Shown piece after piece: positions 35,011 through 44,300 of a stretch of DNA of 64,000 bases. Position 1 is the stretch's first letter, and each line of letters opens with the position of its first letter. Below the pieces are notes generated by a model. The model saw only the letters and a program-made list of their open reading frames with translations. It was not told the DNA's origin and did no database searches. Source of the stretch: CAVSKL01 sp963728475 [NCBI: Candidatus Eiseniibacteriota bacterium] (lineage in GTDB: Bacteria; Eisenbacteria; RBG-16-71-46; JABDJR01); contig CAVSKL010000004.1 of assembly GCA_963728475.1 (NCBI GenBank), positions 546,326-610,325 of the forward strand, in the 5' to 3' direction. The translations under genes were made by a program, and so were the position numbers.

Positions 35011-37812
35011 ATGCCCGAACCCCGCCCTCCCGGCGCCTTCACCGAAGGCCGCATCGAGATCCGGAACGCCCGCCAGAACAACCTGAAGGGGGTGGACGTC
35101 TCCATTCCCCGCCGCCGGATGACCGTGGTCACCGGGTTGAGCGGATCGGGCAAGTCGTCGCTGGCCATGGACACTCTCTACGCCGAGGGGCAGCGCCGCT
35201 ACCTGGAGGGGGTCTCCGCCCACGCCCGCCGGTTCCTGGAGCGGTTGCCGCGCCCCGAGGTGGACGTGGTGGAGGGGATCTCCCCGGCGGTGTCGCTGGA
35301 ACAACGGGCCTCCGCCCGGAGCGCGCGGTCCACCGTCGGCACCGGCACCGAGATTTACGACTACCTCCGGCTCCTGTTCGCCCGGGTCGGACGGATTTAT
35401 TGCGACCGCTGCGGGGGAGAGGTGCCCCGCTGGACGGTGGATTCGGTGGCGGCGGCGTGGACTGGAAGCGGCGGCCGCCGGCTCCTGGTGAGCTTCCCCC
35501 ACCCGGTGCCGGCCGACGCCGGGGCCTCGCGGCGGGGGTTGGCGGGCCGGGGCTACCTGCGGGCGGTCTCCGGCGGAAACGTGGTGGACCTGGCCCGGAT
35601 CCCGGACGGGATCGCGGAGTGGGACGTGCTCCAGGACCGGGTGCGGGAGGGGCGCCGGGGGCGGCTGGTGGAGGCGTTGGAGGCGGCGTTCCGCGAGGGC
35701 GGGGGGCGCGCGGCGGTCTGGCCCGAGGACGCCCCGCCGGTGCGTTATCGCGAAGGCCGGGTGTGCGCGACCTGCGACATGGCTTATCCGGAGCCCGATC
35801 CGCTTCACTTCTCGTTCAACAGCCCGGCGGGAGCGTGCTCCCGGTGCCAGGGTTTCGGCTACACCCTGGACCTGGACCCGGAACGGATCGTGCCCGATCC
35901 GGGACTCACCCTGGACGGTGGCGCCATCCTGCCCTGGGCCGGCCGCTGGCGCGGCTGGTTCCGGAAGAAGCGCGAGGCCTCTGCCCGGGCCCGCGCGATT
36001 CCCGGGGACGTGCCGTGGCGCGACCTTCCTCAGGCCGATCGGGACCTGCTTCTGCACGGCGACAAGAGCTTTCCCGGAGTCCTCCGCTTCCTGGATCGTC
36101 TTTCCTCCAAGGCCTACAAGGCCGGAGCCCGCTTCCTGGTCAAGCGGTACCAGAGCCCGCGTCTCTGCGAGGAGTGCGGGGGGGCGCGGCTCCGTCTCGA
36201 GGGGCGCCGGGTCCGGCTGGGCGGAGCGTCGCTCCCGGAGTGGTGCGCGGAACCGGTGGCGCGGCTGCGGCCGCGGCTGGCCGGGCTCGACCTCACCGAG
36301 CGCGAGCGCGACACCGCCCGCTCGGTGGCCGAGGACGCGGCCCACCGGCTGGAAGTGCTGGAGCGGGTCGGGCTCGGATATCTGAGCCTCGACCGGCTGT
36401 CCCGGACCCTCTCGGGGGGCGAGGCCCAGCGTATCGAACTGGCCCAGGCCCTGGGAGCGCGCCTGGTAGACGCCCTCTACGTGCTCGACGAACCCACGGT
36501 GGGCCTCCATCCCCGGGACACCGGCCGGCTCCTGGACGTCCTGCGCGACCTCACCCGGCACGGGAACACGGTGGTGGTGGTGGAGCACGACCTGGAGGTG
36601 ATGCGGGCGTCGGACTGGATGGTCGACATGGGGCCGGGCGCGGGGCGGGACGGCGGCTCCGTCCTCTACTGCGGCCCCGCCTCCGGACGCGCCGGCGGCG
36701 CCCCGTCGGCCACGGTGGATCTGTTGACCGGCGGCCTCCGGCGTCCCCGGGCGCCGCGCACCGCGTCCCGGGGCCGGCTCCGGCTCTCGGGGGCGGGGCT
36801 TCACAACCTGAAGAACGTCAGCGTGGACTTCCCATGGGGGGTCCTGGCCGGGGTGTGCGGGGTGAGCGGCTCGGGCAAGAGCAGCCTGGTCGCCGACACC
36901 CTGGTGCCGCTGCTCCAGGCGGCGGGCTCGGGCGAAGGGATTGGGCGCGGCCGGCGGAAGCTGGAGGCGGTCCGGGAGGGGCTGGGGCGGCTGGTGGTCG
37001 ACGCCCCCTTCACCGGGTTCCAGGTGGTGGACCAGACCCCGCTTCCGCGCTCGGCGCGCTCCATTCCCGCAAGCTACATCGGAGCCTGGAACGGCATCCG
37101 CGCGGTGTTCGCCGCCCTGCCGGAGTCCCGGCGCCGGGGATTCACTCCCGGCACTTTCTCGTTCAACGTGGCCGGCGGCCGTTGTGAGGTCTGCCGGGGC
37201 GAGGGCGAGGTCACGGTGGACATGGACTTCATGCCGGACGTCCGGCTTCCCTGCGAGGCCTGCGGCGGGACGCGGTTCGGTTCCGAGGCGCGGCGCCCCA
37301 GCTATCGAGGGGCCACCATCGTGGACGTGCTGAACCTCACCGTGGACCAGGCGCTGGCGGCGTTCGCGGCGGTTCCGGCGGTGGCGCGCCGGCTATGGTG
37401 GATGAAGCGGGTCGGCCTCGGCTACCTTGCCCTCGGGCAACCGGCGGCCTCGCTCTCGGGGGGCGAGGCCCAGAGGCTCAAGCTCACCCGCCGCCTCGCC
37501 GCCGGCGACACCGATACCCTGGTGGTGCTGGACGAGCCCACCGTGGGCCTCCACGGAGCGGAGGTGGACCGGCTCATCGACCTTCTCCGCGACATGGTGA
37601 AGGTGGGGAACACGGTGCTGGTGATCGAGCATCACACCGAGGTCCTGGCCGCCTGCGACTGGCTGGTGGAGCTGGGGCCGGACGGGGGCGACGGAGGGGG
37701 GCGGGTGGTGGCGTCGGGAACCCCCGAGGACCTGGCCGCGAACCGCGAGTCCGCCATGGGGCCCTATCTCGCGCCGATCCTCGACGCGCAATCGACGGAG
37801 GCGGCGTCATGA
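35011..37812 (+). CDS. uvrA: Excinuclease ABC subunit A
   Basis: 933 residues, close to the usual 940. UvrA is the damage-sensing ATPase of nucleotide excision repair. Two ABC modules are seen: Walker A GLSGSGKSSLAMDTLYAEGQRRYLEG and signature LSGGEAQRIELAQAL in the first half, Walker A GVSGSGKSSLVADTL and signature LSGGEAQRLKLTRRLA in the second, with DEPTVGLH in both. Zinc-finger cysteines are at CDRCGGEVP, CATCDMAYPEP...CSRCQGFG and CEVCRGEGEVTVDMDFMPDVRLPCEACGGTRF. The insertion domain after the first Walker A looks divergent from E. coli. uvrB and uvrC are not in the window. The stop overlaps rarA (ATGA). Confidence 0.96.
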   Translation: MPEPRPPGAFTEGRIEIRNARQNNLKGVDVSIPRRRMTVVTGLSGSGKSSLAMDTLYAEGQRRYLEGVSAHARRFLERLPRPEVDVVEGISPAVSLEQRASARSARSTVGTGTEIYDYLRLLFARVGRIYCDRCGGEVPRWTVDSVAAAWTGSGGRRLLVSFPHPVPADAGASRRGLAGRGYLRAVSGGNVVDLARIPDGIAEWDVLQDRVREGRRGRLVEALEAAFREGGGRAAVWPEDAPPVRYREGRVCATCDMAYPEPDPLHFSFNSPAGACSRCQGFGYTLDLDPERIVPDPGLTLDGGAILPWAGRWRGWFRKKREASARARAIPGDVPWRDLPQADRDLLLHGDKSFPGVLRFLDRLSSKAYKAGARFLVKRYQSPRLCEECGGARLRLEGRRVRLGGASLPEWCAEPVARLRPRLAGLDLTERERDTARSVAEDAAHRLEVLERVGLGYLSLDRLSRTLSGGEAQRIELAQALGARLVDALYVLDEPTVGLHPRDTGRLLDVLRDLTRHGNTVVVVEHDLEVMRASDWMVDMGPGAGRDGGSVLYCGPASGRAGGAPSATVDLLTGGLRRPRAPRTASRGRLRLSGAGLHNLKNVSVDFPWGVLAGVCGVSGSGKSSLVADTLVPLLQAAGSGEGIGRGRRKLEAVREGLGRLVVDAPFTGFQVVDQTPLPRSARSIPASYIGAWNGIRAVFAALPESRRRGFTPGTFSFNVAGGRCEVCRGEGEVTVDMDFMPDVRLPCEACGGTRFGSEARRPSYRGATIVDVLNLTVDQALAAFAAVPAVARRLWWMKRVGLGYLALGQPAASLSGGEAQRLKLTRRLAAGDTDTLVVLDEPTVGLHGAEVDRLIDLLRDMVKVGNTVLVIEHHTEVLAACDWLVELGPDGGDGGGRVVASGTPEDLAANRESAMGPYLAPILDAQSTEAAS

Positions 37813-39194
37813 GCTTCGAGCTGTTTTCCCGGCCGGGGCCGGAGGGGGAAGGGAGCGGCCCGGGGCGTTCCGCCCCCCTGGCCGAGCGGCTGCGGCCCAA
37901 GAGCCTGGAGGAGGTGGCGGGGCAGGAGCATCTCACCGCTCCCGACCGGTTGCTGGGACGGATCGCCGCCGGCGCGTCGTTCCCTTCGCTCATCTTCTGG
38001 GGACCTCCGGGGACCGGCAAGACCACCCTCGCCCGTATCCTGGCCCAGGGCCGCGGCGCCCACTTCGTCGGGCTTTCCGCGGTCTCGGCCGGGGTGAAGG
38101 AGATCCGGGCCGCGGTGGAGGAGGCGCGCCGCGCCCGCAAGGCGGGCCGGGGCACCGTCCTCTTCCTGGACGAGATCCACCGCTTCAACAAGGCCCAGCA
38201 GGACGCACTCCTTCCCCACGTGGAGTCGGGGCTCCTGATCCTGCTCGGCGCCACCACCGAGAACCCCTCGTTCGAGGTGAACTCCGCGCTTCTCAGTCGC
38301 TGCCGGGTGGTGACCCTCCGGGCGCTGGACGAGGCGGCGCTGGGCGCGCTCCTGGAGCGGGCGCTGGCCGACGCCGAGCGGGGGCTGGGGGGGCGCGGGC
38401 TCCGCCTGGGCGAGGGGACCTCCGCCGCCCTGGTCCGAGGCGCCGACGGCGACGCGCGCAGGCTCCTGAACACGATCGAGGTGGCGGCCGACCTGGCCTC
38501 GGTCGGGGACGGGGACGCCCCGGAGATCACGCTGGACCACGTCCGGGAAGCCCTGCAATCGGCGGCGCTCCGCTACGACCGGGCGGGGGAGGAGCACTAC
38601 AACCTGATCTCGGCGCTCCACAAGAGCGTGCGGGCGAGCGACCCCCAGGGCGCGGTGTACTGGACCGAGCGCATGCTGGCGGCGGGGGAGGATCCGCTCT
38701 ACGTGGCCCGGCGCCTGGTGCGGATGGCGGTGGAGGACGTGGGGCTCGCCGATCCCCGGGCGCTCTCCCACACCGTGGCCGCGCAGCAGGCGGTGCACTT
38801 CCTGGGGCTTCCGGAGGGCGCCGCCGCCCTGGCCCAGGCCGCGGTGTACCTGGCGCTGGCCCCCAAGAGCAACCGGATCTACCTGGCCGAGCTGGCCGCG
38901 CGGGAGACGATCGGGCGCACCGGTTCGCTCCCGGTCCCGATGGCGTTCCGGAACGCGCCCACCTCGCTCATGAAGAACCTGGGCTACGGCCAGGGCTACC
39001 GGTACGACCACGATACCGAGGAGGGGGTGTCGGGCCAGGAGGGGCTCCCCGAGGAACTCGCCGGGACCGAGTTCTACCGCCCCACCGACCGGGGAATGGA
39101 GAAGGACCTGGCCGAGCGGATGCGGCGGCTGGAGGAGCTGCGCCGGCGGCGCCGGGCGGAGAAGGTCCCGCCACCCGGGGACGCCGGCTCCTGA
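37809..39194 (+). CDS. rarA: Replication-associated recombination protein A (AAA+ ATPase)
   Basis: 461 residues from ATG 37809, overlapping uvrA by 4 bases. RarA/MgsA, related to clamp loaders and eukaryotic WRNIP1, acts at stalled replication forks. Motifs: LRPKSLEEVAGQEHL, Walker A GPPGTGKTTLARIL, Walker B VLFLDEIHRFNKAQQDALLPHVESG, sensor 1 GATTENPSFEVNSALLSRC, and the MgsA C-terminal domain HYNLISALHKSVRASDPQGAVYWTERML through GQGYRYDHDTEEG. Coupling with uvrA places two DNA-repair functions on one transcript. Confidence 0.96.
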   Translation: MSFELFSRPGPEGEGSGPGRSAPLAERLRPKSLEEVAGQEHLTAPDRLLGRIAAGASFPSLIFWGPPGTGKTTLARILAQGRGAHFVGLSAVSAGVKEIRAAVEEARRARKAGRGTVLFLDEIHRFNKAQQDALLPHVESGLLILLGATTENPSFEVNSALLSRCRVVTLRALDEAALGALLERALADAERGLGGRGLRLGEGTSAALVRGADGDARRLLNTIEVAADLASVGDGDAPEITLDHVREALQSAALRYDRAGEEHYNLISALHKSVRASDPQGAVYWTERMLAAGEDPLYVARRLVRMAVEDVGLADPRALSHTVAAQQAVHFLGLPEGAAALAQAAVYLALAPKSNRIYLAELAARETIGRTGSLPVPMAFRNAPTSLMKNLGYGQGYRYDHDTEEGVSGQEGLPEELAGTEFYRPTDRGMEKDLAERMRRLEELRRRRRAEKVPPPGDAGS

Positions 39195-39299
39195 ACCCCC
39201 GGCCGCGGCGCCTCCGGCCGGCCGGCCGTCGGACCGCCGTCCCCCCGCCCCGGGGTCGCCGCCTTCCCGGGGGGCCGGCTCCCCCCGAAACCGGTCCCC

Positions 39300-39335
39300 A
39301 AAAAAAGAGACCGGCCCGCGCGGCGGGCCGGTCTC
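39300..39335 (-). terminator. Rho-independent terminator of the dockerin-like gene
   Basis: A perfect 13-bp stem, GAGACCGGCCCGC (39307-39319) with its complement at 39323-39335 around a GCG loop, is followed on the minus strand by seven U (39306-39300). It ends the minus-strand gene whose stop is at 39359. Confidence 0.85.
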
Positions 39336-39358
39336 GCAGGTCGGTCGCAGAGCGAAGA

Positions 39359-39979
39359 CTACTGGGCGGTGCAGGCGGATCCGGACTTGATGGCGGCGGC
39401 GAGCACCACCGCGTCGTCGAGAGCCACCACGCCGTCCGAGGTCACGTCGGAGCAGAAGTCCGCGCCGCCGCCCTTGATCGCGGTGGCGTGACGGGCGCCG
39501 TCGGAGAGGCCGACCACGCAGCTGCCCTGGGGGTCCCAGCCCTGGGTGGGCAGGAGGCCGCCGGCGTCCACGGCGTCGGGGCTCACCGCGCCCACTTCAC
39601 TCAGCTTGATCCCGTTGGCGAACACTTCCACCGCGGGCGGGGAGGAGACCAGCGAGGGGTCCACGCAGCCGCCGGCCGCGATAAAGAAGTGAGCCTGCCC
39701 GTTGATGTCGGTGGTCGCGGTGACCATGGGGTGAGTCTGGCCCAGGCACCAGCAGATCAGGGTGTCCGATTCGCTGGAGAAGACGATCTGGACGGTGGCG
39801 CTGTCGATCGGGCCCGAGGACCCGTTGACGGTCACCGTGTATTCCAGGGTCCCACCCGGGGAGTAGAGCACGTTGGGAACAACGCTCAGGTTCGGGTCGG
39901 GAATGCCCGCATATGCGGCGCTGGCCGCCACGGCCCCCACGGCGAGCGCGGCGATAAGAAGACGGAATCTGCGACCCAT
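39359..39979 (-). CDS. Exported protein with dockerin-like C-terminal motif
   Basis: 206 residues, ATG 39979 with AGGAGGTG 6 bases upstream. A signal peptide (FRLLIAALAVGAVAASAAYA) is followed by an Ig-like beta domain (SVVPNVLYSPGGTLEYTVTVNGSSGPIDSATVQIVF ... TATTDINGQAHFFIAAGG). Near the end DVTSDGVVALDDAVVLAAAI matches one EF-hand-like half of a type I dockerin (Ca2+-binding D-x-T-x-D-G-x-x-x-x-x-D pattern); the first half is not evident. The short distance to its terminator shows a single-gene transcript. The function is unknown, presumably extracellular adhesion or assembly. Confidence 0.8.
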   Translation of the reverse strand: MGRRFRLLIAALAVGAVAASAAYAGIPDPNLSVVPNVLYSPGGTLEYTVTVNGSSGPIDSATVQIVFSSESDTLICWCLGQTHPMVTATTDINGQAHFFIAAGGCVDPSLVSSPPAVEVFANGIKLSEVGAVSPDAVDAGGLLPTQGWDPQGSCVVGLSDGARHATAIKGGGADFCSDVTSDGVVALDDAVVLAAAIKSGSACTAQ

Positions 39980-40063
39980 CGATGCACCTCCTGCTTTCAG
40001 TCGAAGTCGAGTTGAGAAAAAGACAGCTCCACCCTTGCCGTTGCTCGAGTCGGATCACCGAAA

Positions 40064-40093
40064 ATAGTAACCCCCGGGGCGGAGGGGAATCAA
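40064..40093 (-). promoter_or_regulatory. Sigma-70 promoter of the dockerin-like gene
   Basis: On the minus strand -35 TTGATT (40093-40088), an 18-base spacer and -10 TACTAT (40069-40064). The predicted start near 40057 leaves a leader of about 78 bases before ATG 39979. Confidence 0.55.
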
Positions 40094-40210
40094 CAGTTTC
40101 TTAACATTCGTCACAAGTGCTTGACTTATAACCGGTTGTCGAACAGGCCGGCCGGAGTGGACCGGTCCCACCCGCCGGGGCAACGGGATCCGCCCGCCCG
40201 CCGGCGCGGG

Positions 40211-41071
40211 TCACTGCTTGAGATCCTCGGTCGGGCGCGCCGGCTTGGGCTTGTCCTTGAGCTTCTGGCGGTCGGCGGCCTTGTTGAGCCGGGAAGCGAG
40301 GACCTGGGGAAACGCCACCACGTCCGGCGCGTAGCAGATGTTGCACTTGATATAGTAGAGGGTGGCGATCGAGCCGTCCGGCTCGATTTTGTTCTTCATA
40401 TCGGTCACGCGGTAGCTCCCGCCGTCCTGGGGACAGCGCATGCGCAGGATGACCGAGGTTTGCCGGAAACCGTCCGCCTTCGCCGCCATGATGAGATCGT
40501 CGTGCGAGCGGCGGTAGACGGTGGTTCCGTGAAGGATGAGCCGGAGCGCCAGCTTGTCCGCAGAGCCGGGGGAGAGCCCGGGATCGCCCCGGGCGCTGTC
40601 CGCCCCCGCCACCGCGTCCCCGGCCGCGCCCAGCACCATGAACGCCACCGGCTTGTCCCCCAGCTCCGGCATCGGTCCCAGCCGTTTCTGGAAGAGGATC
40701 GCCTCCTGCTCCGGCGGGAGCGTGCTGTCGGCGGCCACCGCGGCGGCCGCGATCCGGTTCACGGCGTCCACCACCGCGCCGTCGTATCGATCCTGGGTCT
40801 CGATTCCGTCGAGCTGGGTCAGGGGGAGCGTCTTCCCCAGCTCCCGGAGCGCGGCGTCGCGCCGGGCCAGGAGCCCCCGGATCACCTCCACCGCGCCTTC
40901 CGGACTCTGGGCCTTGGGCATCCCCCCGGCGGCCATGGCCTCGATCGCCGCCTCCTGGCTCCGGAGAAAGGTGGAGTCGGGTTCGGCGAACCGGGCCCAG
41001 ACCGGGGTGGCGGGCACGCCGGCGAGGATCCATGCGAGGACACCGGCGATGGCGACGCGGCTGGTCTGCAT
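40211..41071 (-). CDS. Exported protein of unknown function
   Basis: 286 residues from ATG 41071. A signal peptide (RVAIAGVLAWILAGVPATPVWA) precedes a mostly helical region and a C-terminal beta-like part. Three Cys near the end (MRCPQDGGSYRVTD ... YYIKCNICYAPD) look like a small metal-binding knuckle, though only C-x2-C is close together. The last 25 residues are Lys/Pro-rich. I recognise no family. It has its own promoter-like sequence upstream and stands alone, divergent from the first C25 protease gene. Confidence 0.75.
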   Translation of the reverse strand: MQTSRVAIAGVLAWILAGVPATPVWARFAEPDSTFLRSQEAAIEAMAAGGMPKAQSPEGAVEVIRGLLARRDAALRELGKTLPLTQLDGIETQDRYDGAVVDAVNRIAAAAVAADSTLPPEQEAILFQKRLGPMPELGDKPVAFMVLGAAGDAVAGADSARGDPGLSPGSADKLALRLILHGTTVYRRSHDDLIMAAKADGFRQTSVILRMRCPQDGGSYRVTDMKNKIEPDGSIATLYYIKCNICYAPDVVAFPQVLASRLNKAADRQKLKDKPKPARPTEDLKQ

Positions 41072-41129
41072 GTCGTGGTTTCTCCTGCCCGGGGGATCGT
41101 CCCGATCCGCCCCGGAATTGCGGGCCAGA

Positions 41130-41159
41130 ATCGTAGCATCCGCGCCGGCTTCCGGTCAA
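41130..41159 (-). promoter_or_regulatory. Sigma-70 promoter of the unknown exported protein gene
   Basis: Minus strand: -35 TTGACC (41159-41154), 18-base spacer, -10 TACGAT (41135-41130). Predicted start near 41123, about 52 bases before ATG 41071. Confidence 0.55.
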
Positions 41160-41175
41160 AAGCGCCGGAGACGCT

Positions 41176-41204
41176 TTGACGCGCGCAATCCATCCTGGTA
41201 GAAT
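41176..41204 (+). promoter_or_regulatory. Sigma-70 promoter of the first C25 protease gene
   Basis: -35 TTGACG at 41176-41181, 17-base spacer, -10 TAGAAT at 41199-41204. It implies a start near 41211 and a long leader of about 167 bases before ATG 41378. I see no riboswitch in that leader. It sits back to back with the divergent promoter at 41130-41159. Confidence 0.6.
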
Positions 41205-41377
41205 AATCTACTCGAATCGGCCGCCGGGATTCCCCGCCGCTCCGACCTCGCTTCCCGGCCCGTGCCGGCGGACGGGGGGGACCGGGTCCCCGGCATCCGC
41301 CTCCGGTCCCGGGTTCGGCCTCCGTTCACGCATCCAGGTCGCCTGCACGCTCAGCACAACTGCTAGGAGCCGCCCAT

Positions 41378-44300
41378 ATGCGCCCTTCCCCCAGGGTGAT
41401 GGTGATCGGCCTTGTGGCCTCTATGGCACTCGCCGCGACGCCCCGGACGCCGCGGGCAGGGTTCGAGACATCACGACTTTCCCGCCGGTACGATCCCTCC
41501 CGGATCACCTTGACCTCCACCGCTGAAGGCTTTCATGCGAGGTGGCCCGGCCTCACCCCCCTCGCCGACCCCGGGCGGCCCGCCCTCCCGGTGGACCGGG
41601 TGACGGTGCGTCCCCCGGAGGGCATGCGGCTGGCCGCGGTTCACGCGGTGCTGGGGGACGTGCGGACCCTGTCCGCTCCCGGCGTTCCCGCGCGGTACGA
41701 GCCGGAAGGGAGCCCGGTCCCCGACGTTCCCACCGGCGCCGTGTTTCCCGCCGAGGCGGCGGAACTCGCCGGCGGGGGCTATCTCCGCGGCCGCCGGCTG
41801 GACACGGTGGAGATCCATCCCCTCCGCTGGCGGAACGGAGTCCTGGAAGCGGCGGCAGAGGTGGAACTGGAACTCACCTACGAGGCCGACACCGATCCCG
41901 GCCGGCTTCGCCCCCGCCCGGGAACCTGGGAATCCCGCGACCCCTTCGAGGCCGCCGCCCGCGAGGCGGCCGTCAACGGCGGCGCTCCGGACTTCCCCCG
42001 CCTCCGGCCGCTGGTGAACGGCGCCGAGCCGTTCTCGCCCCGGTTCCTCCCCTCGGACGACGGTTCGCCCGTCCGCTACCTCATCATCACCACCGACGAA
42101 CTCGCCCCCGATTTCCAGGTTCTGGCCGACTGGAAGACCGCGTTGGGATCGCCGGCGGTGGTGCGGACTCTGTCGTGGATCTACGCCAACTATCCGCGCG
42201 GGGTGGACCACGCCGAGGACCTGCGCAACTTCATCCGTGAGGCGGTGCAGCACTGGGGGGTGGAGTACGTGCTGCTGGGCGGCGACACCGAGGTCCTGCC
42301 GTTCCGCTACGGCAAGTCGTATTTCCACGGCGGTGAGTTCATCCCCACCGACCTCTACTTCATGTGCCTGGACGGGACCTGGAACTCCAACGGCAACGAT
42401 CTCTTCGGCGAGGGCTACCTCAATTCCTCCATTCCCGGCGACGGGGCCGACCTCTATCCGGACGTCTGGCTGGGACGGGCGCCGGTTCGCAATCCCTCCG
42501 AGGCCTCGGTCTTCGTGCGCAAGGTCAAGGATTACGAGACCCAGGCCCCGCTCGGCCCGAACTTCGGCGAGACCAACCTGGTCCTGGGCGAGGTCTTCTT
42601 TCCCCAGAACTGGAGCGCGGGGGACACCGTGATCTTCGACGGAGCCTGGGTGGCCGAGACCGGCATCAGCCACATGGCCGGAGTCTCCGAGTACAAGATG
42701 TACGAGAACTACACCGCGTATCCGGGAGCGAGTCCCGAGTACAAGACCCAGGTGATCTCGCGAATCAACTCGGGCTACAACCTCATCCTCCACGTGGGCC
42801 ACGGCTACCGGAACACCATGTCCCTGGGGATCGACAGCGGCACCCTCGACAACTCCGACGCCGACCAGTTCGTGAACGGCGTCCGCGCGGGCATGATCTA
42901 CGCCATCAACTGCACGTCGTCGTCGTTCGACTTCGACTGCATCGCGGAGCATCTCCTTCGCAACCCCGACGGGGGGGTGGTGGCCTCCGAGGGCTCCAGC
43001 CGGCTCGACTTTCCCGCCACCGGTTGGGACTACCAGGACGAGTTCTTTCACCAGGTCTACGAGGCCGGGGTCACGCGGATGGGCCAGGCGGTGGCGCTGC
43101 AGAAGCTCCCGTTCATCCCGAACTCGGGCAAGGACAGCGAGCATCGCTGGACCCAGTTCAGCCTGAACTACATGGGCGACCCGGACCTGGATCTCTACAC
43201 CGGTCCGGTGGACACGCTCCACTACGTGCTCAACCCGCCGCTCGAGCTGGGGGTCTCCTCCTACACCGTGACCGTGACCGATTCGCAGGGGCCGGTGGCG
43301 GGGGCCACCGTCTGCCTGAACAAGGCGGGCGACTCCTACGGGACCGCGCTGACCGACGTCTCCGGGATCGCGGCGGTGGACTTCCGGCCCGATCTCCCGG
43401 GGACGGCCAGCCTGGGCCTTCGCGCCCACGATCACCGGTCGCGGGTGGACTCGCTGGGGGTGGCGGCGCCGGCCGGCCCGCACCTCTTCGCGGACAGCCT
43501 GGCGGTGGACGACGCCGCCGGCGGCGACGGCGACGGGGAACTGGCCGCGGGCGAGACGGCCTACCTCTATCCCCGGATCTCCAACCAGGGCTCGACCGCG
43601 GTCACCGGGGTCACCGTCACCGTGACCGGCGCTCCGGCGGGAGTCACCGTGCTCGATTCCACCGCCTCCTGCGGGCCGGTGGCGCCCGGGGCCTCGGTCC
43701 CCTGCGCCGACCCGATCCGGATCGCCCTCGACAGCTCTCTCCCCGACGAGAGCGCGCTCGGGTTTACCCTTCACCTCACCGCCGGCGCCTACGCGGTGGA
43801 CGATCCGCTGGTGCTCTACTCGGGGGCGCCGGGACTCAAGATCGCGGCGACCGCGGTGCGGGACACGGTGGGGAACGGGAACGGCAACGGGACCATCGAG
43901 GCCAACGAGGACCAGCACCTCCGGGTCTACGTGCGGAATCTGGGCCTGGGGGCGTCCATCGGGCTGACCGGAGCGCTCACCAGCTCCGACCCCGCGGTCC
44001 AGGTGACCGACGGCGCCTCGGGCTACGGCGACGTGGAGCCGGACTCCACCTCCGGCGGCGACGGCTTCGGGTTCCGGTTCACGGACTCCAGCCTCGCCCA
44101 CACTTTCCAGTTCACCCTCTCCGACCAGCGGGGAACGGTGCTGAGCCGGGTGCTCGACCTGGTGGCGCCGGGGGCGCCCACCGGGCTCACCGCCCAGGGG
44201 GGAGCCACCGACGTCCAGCTTCGGTGGACCCCGGTAACCGGGGCCGATCTGAGCGGCTACAACGTCTACCGGGGGGCGGCCCCGGCCGGGCCGTTCGTCC

